The notes under the pieces are model-generated. The model made no database searches. It was not told where the DNA came from and worked only from the letters and a program-made list of their open reading frames with translations. Positions 13,277 through 22,100 of a DNA stretch of 64,000 nucleotides are shown here, in pieces. Numbering within the stretch: position 1 is the stretch's first letter; every line of letters starts with the position of its first letter. This DNA comes from Pisaster brevispinus (taxonomy: Eukaryota > Echinodermata > Asteroidea > Forcipulatida > Asteriidae): assembly GCA_023634235.1 (NCBI GenBank), contig JAMKCF010000008.1:18003058-18067057 (forward strand). Direction: 5' to 3'. The position numbers were made by a program, and so were the translations under genes.

Positions 13277-16200
13277 ATAAACATAATTTTAAAAAATAAT
13301 ACAAAATCACGTCCAGTCATCAGTAAACACACAAAGATATACGGATAAATTTTTATTTAAACTATACGTAAAAAAGAAGAGGAACAACAAAACTCAGAAG
13401 TGTAATGGTATTTTAAGGACATGCGCGTTTGATTTGCCATACATATCAGAAAGGGTGACAAGTTGGGAAATTTTAATTGATCCGTTTGATAAATCGTTCG
13501 GAATCCACATCACATCACAACAATCTTTAAGGAAACTAGATTTCTGATTGATGCTCACAGCCATTCAAACGGTACTGATTGTGGAATTTTTTCCAATTGT
13601 TTCTTACCTGAAAGTTGAAATAATACACTCTCCTGGAATCCTTGTTCATTTAGAAAGTCGTATGATTTACTCGTTTAATTTCTCCATGCTCAGAGAAATT
13701 TGGGCCGGGTTCACCTGGGTTTGAGTGTACATTGACATGTGAAAATGACGGAGTTTTGACAAACAATGACAATAGTTGCTACTGTACATGCCAAGAAGGC
13801 TGGGAAGGAACACGATGTGAAGGTAAGCCAAACAATTAACAAAGTAAAAGTTTTAACTTCATTTTGTTTGTTGAAAGGGTTTGTGAACCCGAAATCGATT
13901 ATTTATTCAAATGAACGCAGTCGATTAATAGAATCAGTGATCTGTCTACCCCTTTTTTTCTTCTTCCCAGTTAATAGAAATAGTGTAAGGTACTTGGTTA
14001 GTTTAACCAAGTTATTTTAACCGGTCAGTGTAACGGTTAGTTCAAGTTTAAGAAAGGCCAAACGCAATATTTGCTCAGTTTAAAAGCCAATAATTATTTA
14101 ACTGTAACTTAATGAGATTACACGGACCGGTTATTATAAACAGTCCGTGCAATATCCTTAGGGAAAAGTACAAAATTGGTTTTAGGAATCGATACTCAGT
14201 CTCCATGTTGTTAACAGATGCCTTAAAATTCGATACTTTGTCGCCATGTTGACCACGTGTGCTTCAAGATTCGATACTTTGTGTCAATGTCGATCACAGA
14301 TGTTTAAGATTCGATACTTTGTGTCAATGTCGATCACAGATGTTTAAGACTCGAGAACTTGTGTCAATGTCGATCACAGATGTTTAAGAATCGATACTTT
14401 GTGTCAACGTCGATCACATAAGTTTTGGGATTCGATACTTTGTCGCCATGTTGCCCCGAGATGTTTAAGATGTGACACTGTCTTTCGATGTCGATCAGAG
14501 CTTTAAGATTCGTTGTTTTGTCCCCTCGTTGAATCACAGATGCTTGTGTGGACAAGCGAGCTGGCGGATGTGCAAAGATATCATACGCCTGTAACAGGGC
14601 ATCTTACGCCTCCTACATGAGAACCAACTGTGCAAATACTTGTGGAGTCTGCGACGGTAAGAAGATATCAACATCAAAAAATAAAATCACGAGGGAAAGA
14701 GAATATCCAAAGTAGGAACTCCCAGAGATCCATTAAGAATTGCAAGCCCCCGCAGTTTCGTCGGTCAGGGAGAGAGCACTGCAGGGGTGACCAGGCATCA
14801 TCGGAATAAACTAAAGAAAAGAACCAACTGATAAATATACCAGTTGTTCTTTATTATTTAGAGGCAGGGTGTACTTTTGGTGGTTACTCCACAAGCTAAT
14901 GACCATAAAAACATACTTAGTAGTAAAGAGCACTGGAGAATTTTTGATATTAGAATAGAAACGATTTTCTTTTTCACCAACAAATTTGAACCCTAGAAAG
15001 GCTTCAGGCACGAATCCTTTCTCTGGCATTTGAAAGCACTCAATTCTGTGCAACAAGGGTGTTTTTTATGCAATATTTCTTGCAAGTTCGGTGACCAGTT
15101 GACCCAAAACTGTCACGGGTTTGTTATTGTATGCATATGTTGGGATTCACCAAGTGAAACTATTGGTCTATGACAGTTACTATATACCCTGTCTTTCAGA
15201 GATTGAAATTTACTTCTTTTTTTTACCCTACATGGTGAACTTAATACAGTGAATTATCTCACCAATAAATCCTCGAGTTTGTGTCCTAAATCGACGTTAC
15301 ATTTGTAGCCACCATGCCACTTGACTGGGATTTAATCAGTGACAATGATTGGGGTCCACATTTAACCCAGATGCGTGGATCTTATCAATCAACATTTGCA
15401 AAAACTATATTCCAAATTGATTGGGATCAATCTTGTCCTTAATCTTCATGGAATCGCAGTTGATTTATTGAAAAACCATTTGAATCGATAACACAATCAA
15501 ATATTATTTTGCAGTAGTTCACTATTAATAATGCTATTATTAATTTGGATTGTGAGTAATAAAATAATAGCGTATCTTAATTTGTAAGTTTATTAATTAT
15601 TTGCTTTAAACGGTTGGGTTTCATAAACATTTTGCTGTGCTTAGATTTTGCATGGTTGAAAATAAGTGAGAAAAAAACTAAACAGCCCTTCTATGATTTA
15701 AATTTACTTTTCTTGGGGAAGACCTCAGAAAAAATACGACCAAGTAGATAAACAATCAAACTATAACAACTGCCGAGGGAAATCGATAAAAACCAGACTC
15801 TGGTTAATTTGATGAATTTTTTTTTCTGATTAGTTCTGAGGCTGCTTTCAATTTCCAGTTCGGTAGGAACTCAGTTTCCAATCATGAACGGTGCATGACA
15901 TTCAAAGAAGCCTTTTTCTTCTCTCCCTTGCTCCAAACTAAATCCCGTAGCAGAAACAACAGGCTTCCCTTAATCTATTTTTGATGTAAAGCTTTCCTTA
16001 AATCCATGCACTAATATCACCTACCGATCATTACAAAGAACAGAAGTTTATTCAACTCACGTCCACGTATGCCTGATACATTATTGAAGTTGATCTTTGC
16101 CAATAATTTATGTTCAACATTTGCCAGTAACCAACTTCAAGCGATCAAAGAGTGGAAAGAATAGTTAGCTTAGTGAATTATAGAATAGTCAGTAAGCTTT

Positions 16201-19071
16201 CCTCATGGGTAAGGTATGAGGCAAAACTGCTGCTTCGAGTATGCTTACTCTCTTTGAATCAAGATAAAGTACAGTACAGTACAGCATTTCTGTAAGTGGT
16301 TGGAGTAGCTATCCTTGAATTAATGTAAGATGTATAACACAAAACAGACAGATAATTTAGACATAACAGGGCTAATAACCAGGGCTAATAATCCTAAGGT
16401 ACATCACTTACATCTACCCCCATAGTAATAATAATAATAATAATAATGGTAGGAACACTGGATATACAAGTATTACCTTTTACTTTTGTACAATTTAATT
16501 AAAATGTGTATTATATACATACAAGACCCCTTTTAAGGAAAACCCCCCCCCCAAAAAAAAAAAAAAAAGAAGAAGAAGAAGAAAAAACAACAACAACAAC
16601 AACAACAAAAGCATCTCAAACTGATCATTCTGATGTATCATTTACAATTTACATGCCAATGATTATGTTTGATTTTATGCTTGTGTTTGCTGTAGCTGGA
16701 GAGAAGGACTTTGGAGAATTCTTTATAGGTATGTTTATCAGTTTTTTGTTCAAACAGACAAAAGCCAACACTAACAAAGTTGCTGCAGTTTTATTTGTTT
16801 TTGCGCATTATATGATACAAACCTTGTTCTGAATTCTGGATTAATTGAAACTTTGGCCTCATGGCGCAATAGCCTGATTCAGGTTACACTAATTTGACTT
16901 CTTGTTCTCATCGGCTGTCTTCTTATTGTCAAGTCTTCTCCATTTCTTGGGCTTGAACTCGCTTTTACTTACTTACCAACCCAAGGAAGTGAACTTCTTT
17001 ACTTACAAGGAAGCGAACTTATTTACCAACTCAAGAAAGTGGACTCATTTGTCAACTCAATGAATCGAACTCATCGTTTCTATGGTTGAAGTATGGTTGA
17101 ATAAAAGTGTTTAATTGTATGGTTGGTGCACGATCAGTTTAGATTTGATGAAAACTGCATACTTGAATGTACACTGTACGCAAAAATGATAATCCACGCT
17201 GAGCAGTTTCTCACGTCACCCGTCTCGTTCATTATTATCTCTCTGTCATTGACCGCTCACCCATCGTCCTTCCCCCTTCTTTCCTTGCTAAGCATTTTTA
17301 ATATACAAACAAATCTTGTTGACCTAATATTTACCATGAGGTTACCATGACGTTAACACGTGCCTAGGATACTTGTATTCCATTGTACGATCATTGTTTC
17401 ATCGTCGGTCGTCGAACCCTCTGTGAGAGTTACATTCGTGAAGTCAATGGGTTATTTGAGTAACACTACGAGGCTTCCGTAGATGTTACCACAATAGGGG
17501 ATCTCACTTGGGGTGTGATGGGATGGTGTTGGGTGGGGTGTGGTGGGGTTTGGTGGGGGCTGGGTTTTGTGGGGTGTGGTGGGGTTTGGTGGGGGCTGGG
17601 TTTTGTGGGGTGGGTGGGGTGGAGTGTTGTGGGGGTGAAGTGGGGTGAGGTTGGTTGGTGTTGGATGGTGTTAGGTGGTGTTGGATGGGGTTTGGAGGGG
17701 TGGGTGGGGCGCTCCATATTTTACGAAAAGAGATTAAGTATTTCATCAAAACCATGCATACAAAAGTGATGCAGCTATAGGCGTTTGGTGCAGACTTGTC
17801 TTGCCCGTTCCGTGGGATTGACGCGTTCCATTCTACACAATCATGCGAAGTAAAAAAACAAGTATAAGAGTCCCTGTTATTCACGTCATCAGAAGATGGT
17901 CATCTAATTAGGTCTATTGTCATTAAGACACGGGAACGGGCATTTTCGAGGCTAAATTTGTCAACATCCAAAACATCCGATGACATCACTCTGAGGAAAT
18001 GGGTCTGTACATTTTGTGTACGGGGATGTATTGGTTTATAATGATTTTAATGATTTTCAATCAGAACAGCTTTGATTTTGACGTTTTGACTGAAGAAATA
18101 TTCCTAGTCCTTGGAATGTAAAGACCCATTAGCTGTAAAAACTCAAAGACGTCATGTTTCAAATTTCCCTCTGAAAAAGTCAGTAATGAACCCCAAATTT
18201 GCCCCCGTTAGTGTTTTCTTCACAAGTTAAAGCAATTTAATGAGAGCCTAGAATAATTATATCATGTGTTTATTATTGTTGTTTTTTCCTTATAAGTGCA
18301 TGGTGAGACTCCTGCGGAGCCAGATGACTTGCCTACCATATCGCATGAAGGGCCTGGGATCGAGGTTACATTTCTTGTCGACTGCTCTGGTAACGAGACA
18401 GGAGATCCGTGTTCAATCTCCTTGCCTTTTGCGTTTACATCAGATCTATTTTAGATTTATTTTAGATTTTTCATCTATTTTCCTCTTATTTCATGAACGA
18501 TCCAGTTACTACGGGTTCAGTGACTCGACTATTCACGTATTTAGTGAAAACAACGAGAAGTTCTTTAAGTTTTGTGAGAATTTTTCGAAATCTATATATA
18601 GATAATAGTATTTCCTGAACTCTGCATTGAGAATGTTTTGCGTAACCAGCTCTATGCAATTAGGTCCAAATAGAATTGGGACCCCTTCCTTAAAATAGAC
18701 ATTTTATCAATTATGATATCAGTCCTTTGAGTGAAAAAACAAACCTTGCCATACCCTCCCTCCAGTATCAACCGTTGTTCGGACTAATCTAAATGTTTCA
18801 CTCCTTCCCGGTTCCCACGTGAAACACCAACACGTGTCACCTTACTGGATTTACATTCGTATCGTGTTATCTATCGAGGTTGTCAGCCTAATTAAGACAT
18901 TACTTTGTTGTTTTCAATGATAGGTTGTCCTACTTCATACAGCCCATGGTTGGGGGTAATAATCCAACTTGATTTCTTTTGTTAAACGAACTGGAGGCTC
19001 ACTTCTAAGTATCGTCAAGTTTCGCAGCAGACAATAAAGAGGAACACCCCCCCCCCCACACCCCTTCCGAG

Positions 19072-19108
<37 letters not shown>

Positions 19109-22100
19109 GAAAGCGCTTACAAACTTCCGGATCAGCATCGACCGGAGCTCGAATCCCACGTGCCTTGACATATTTCTGGATCAGGTTGAGATAATAAAAA
19201 AAAAATAATAATAAAATAATATACAAAACCAATCACAACAACAACATATTGGGGTTTTACATTTAGCACGGATTCCGCGTTAGTTTGACCCGATCCTTTG
19301 TCTTTTTGACACAAAATCTGGGTCATACTAACCCAAACATAAAAATCAGGGCCCAATTACATAGAGCTGCTAAGCACAAAAATTTGCTTAGCATGAAATT
19401 TCTTCCTTGATAAAAACAGGATTACCAACCAAATTTCCACGTGATTTTCAGGATAAGCAAACAACAGCTGACTACCAGAAACAAGCAATATGCAACACAT
19501 GGAAATTTGGTTGGTAATCTTGTTTTTATCAAGGAAGAAATTTCATGCTAAGCAAATTTTTGTGCTTAGCAGCTCTATGAAATTGGGCCCAGGTCACCCC
19601 CCTTCCAGGACCCAGAAGCGGATCAGGGTCAAATCTTACCTGGGAGGTTTTCGAGTATACTGGTCTTTGGGAGAGTATACATTGTTCAAAATGGACGTTA
19701 CGTACAAGCATCCTTGCATGAGTAGATATCCTTAAGAATTAACTTTCTATACATTTTATGAAAGAGATGAAAGAGATGCTAACAGCATTTCGATGTGTAT
19801 TTCTATCAAAATTTGCCTGAAATGCCAATTTTGTGTAAGTTTCAAATACTGTGTATTCAGTTATCTGATGCTATCGTCAGTCTCGTCGTGAATTCTCTGG
19901 GGAGAGAAACACGATCGATGGAAAATTTGTAATGATGATTTCTTAAGTAATTTTGGCGTTCTATATCGGCGGTATCAGTCAATGTTGTCACTTTTATAGC
20001 TCTTGATCAACATTCCCTGCTAGGCAATTCAGGTCAGTCCTTAAACCTTCTCACCTCCCTTGGGAGTAAACAACCTTTGCTGCCAAATATGTAGAGCACC
20101 AAGCTAAATCAATCACAAGATACCATCTCTGCCCTCACAGGCACCCATTTACTCCTGGTTGAAGAGAAGCAATTATAGTTCAGTTCTTCCTCAAGGACAC
20201 AAGTGTCATGACCGGGATTCGAACCCCCACCCAGAAATGACTAGTCACCAGAACTTAAGTCCAGTACAGTAGACTGCTCTACCATGACACGCTTTCAATA
20301 CCGCTCATCAAGAAACACAATTGCGGGGGTTAAATTATCTTTTTTCAATAAAGAAAAAATAGGAATTTCATCCAAGTGAAAAGTCACACAGTAAATCCTG
20401 CGTTTAAATGTATTTGTAGCAAATACATATACAACTCTTGAACTCGAAATACTTTCCGAATTACATTTTCGTAAGATGTCCTTCAGATATGAATGCTACT
20501 TTAAAACGGCAATAAACAAACCATCCTTTCCAAAAAATGAATAATAAAGTATGAATTTTGATATCAATCTATATCTGACAGGGAGCATGAAAGATAATGG
20601 CGATAAGAATAGAGCAATTGTACGAGAGTATCTAAGCTCCTTGGACTATGAGGCGGGTGGAGGCATCCGTGTAGCCTTCGTGACGTTCGGTAGCGGAGCT
20701 AGCGTCAAACTTAACCTTTACGATGCCGACTCGGTACCGAGAGTGCTACGTAGTCTCGACCAAGTCAGCTACCAAGGTATAAGATGAAGGACGTTATTGA
20801 TAGGTTTTTAATAAATCATCCATGGGTCTTTTGGAAAAAGTTTTTGCAGATATACATCAAAGCTAAAACATTAAGTGTTTGTGTTTTCATTGATTCCCCA
20901 ATCAGCAAAGATAATACAAGTGCAAGTTACCAGTAACTCCAATCTTAATAAAATAAGTAAAGCAAACAAACAAATAAACAAATAAACAAACCAGCAAACC
21001 GCTTTTGTTCATAATTCTTCCTAAAAATGGGAGTTGAACTATGAGTGACACTCAGAAAAAATGTATTTCCTTCACTGTTGACCCCTTGCACGTGTCTCAT
21101 GCGGTGACTGCATGTGTATCTCACCTTTTCGGGAATCAACAGTAAAAAAAATAGTAATAATAAAAAAATTGCCGTTTTAGTCTGATAGATAGATAAAACA
21201 AGGAAGGTTGTGGTATGTTAAAGACTAACCAATTACAAACAAAATGCATGAGCTTTCGTAACAAAACAACTAATTCTTCAGATGCAATGAAGGGGACACT
21301 CCAAGTACGTGCTATAACAAAAAAGAAACGGGTGAATGATTTAAATAACACGAAAGAAACGGGTGAAGGAATTAAATAACACAAAATTTAGTTAGTGATC
21401 AAAGATCATCTATTCCTGGTTGGGACATGAAACCATTGTGCCTATTAAGTACTTGATCAATACATTTCTGGTTCTTGCATTTATACCATAGATCCTTTTG
21501 CTTGGTAAGCAGTTTAATTATATTTTCTCGTACCCTGCTTTTTAGCTATTACACAACTTTCATGTTTTAGGCTATGATCCAATCTAATCGTATTACTGAG
21601 AGGCATTTTGACGATCTGAGCCTGGGCGTACGAGGTTGAAAACCTCGGGTATGTCCATATTTATGTTTTACCCACGGCAAGGTAAAAACAATGATGAAAC
21701 CCTGGCAACTTTATTTGTTAAGGATTACTGCTTGATACGTGGATTCGATTTCACAAAAGTTCAAGGCTTAATTAAGATGCGTTTCATTATCCCCAGCATG
21801 ACAATACGAAAGCCCATAAAGGCCATTGAAGTATTGATCAGTCAGAAAATAACAGATTGGGAATAATAACGGATGATTTATTCATAAATGCATTGGCAGT
21901 AAAGGGCTACCGTATAATTAATACTAGTTAGTATAATATATTTATATACTTGAATTGTTTTACAGCGCTCTTTCGTTGCACTTATGAACTTTATAGAATA
22001 AAAATAATACTGTATCACAATACATATATTTTCTAGATTTTGACATTGAAAGCAAAAACAAAATAGTGGCCAGACTTTTCGACCCTAGGAGAGTCTTTCT

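Larger units (their letters stand above)
18390..20581 (+). other. intron 12, split by mobile elements
   Basis: Interrupts the MIDAS motif of the vWA domain. It carries an oligo(C)/oligo(A) tract near 19040-19110, a 240-bp MITE at 19350-19589 and a reverse-oriented tRNA-derived SINE at about 20030-20295. The sequence at 18648-18670 resembles a decayed MITE terminus (AGCTCTATGCAATTAGG). Confidence 0.65.

Noticed and set aside
439..14656. Calling the ShKT-bearing protein a toxin
   Set aside because: ShKT domains occur widely in non-toxin secreted proteins; here they alternate with EGF modules in a large vWA protein, with no sign of a short secreted toxin precursor.
17504..17884. Pro/Thr/His-rich open frames opposite the G-rich repeat
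   Set aside because: Low-complexity translation of a G/T minisatellite, with no splice or start context.
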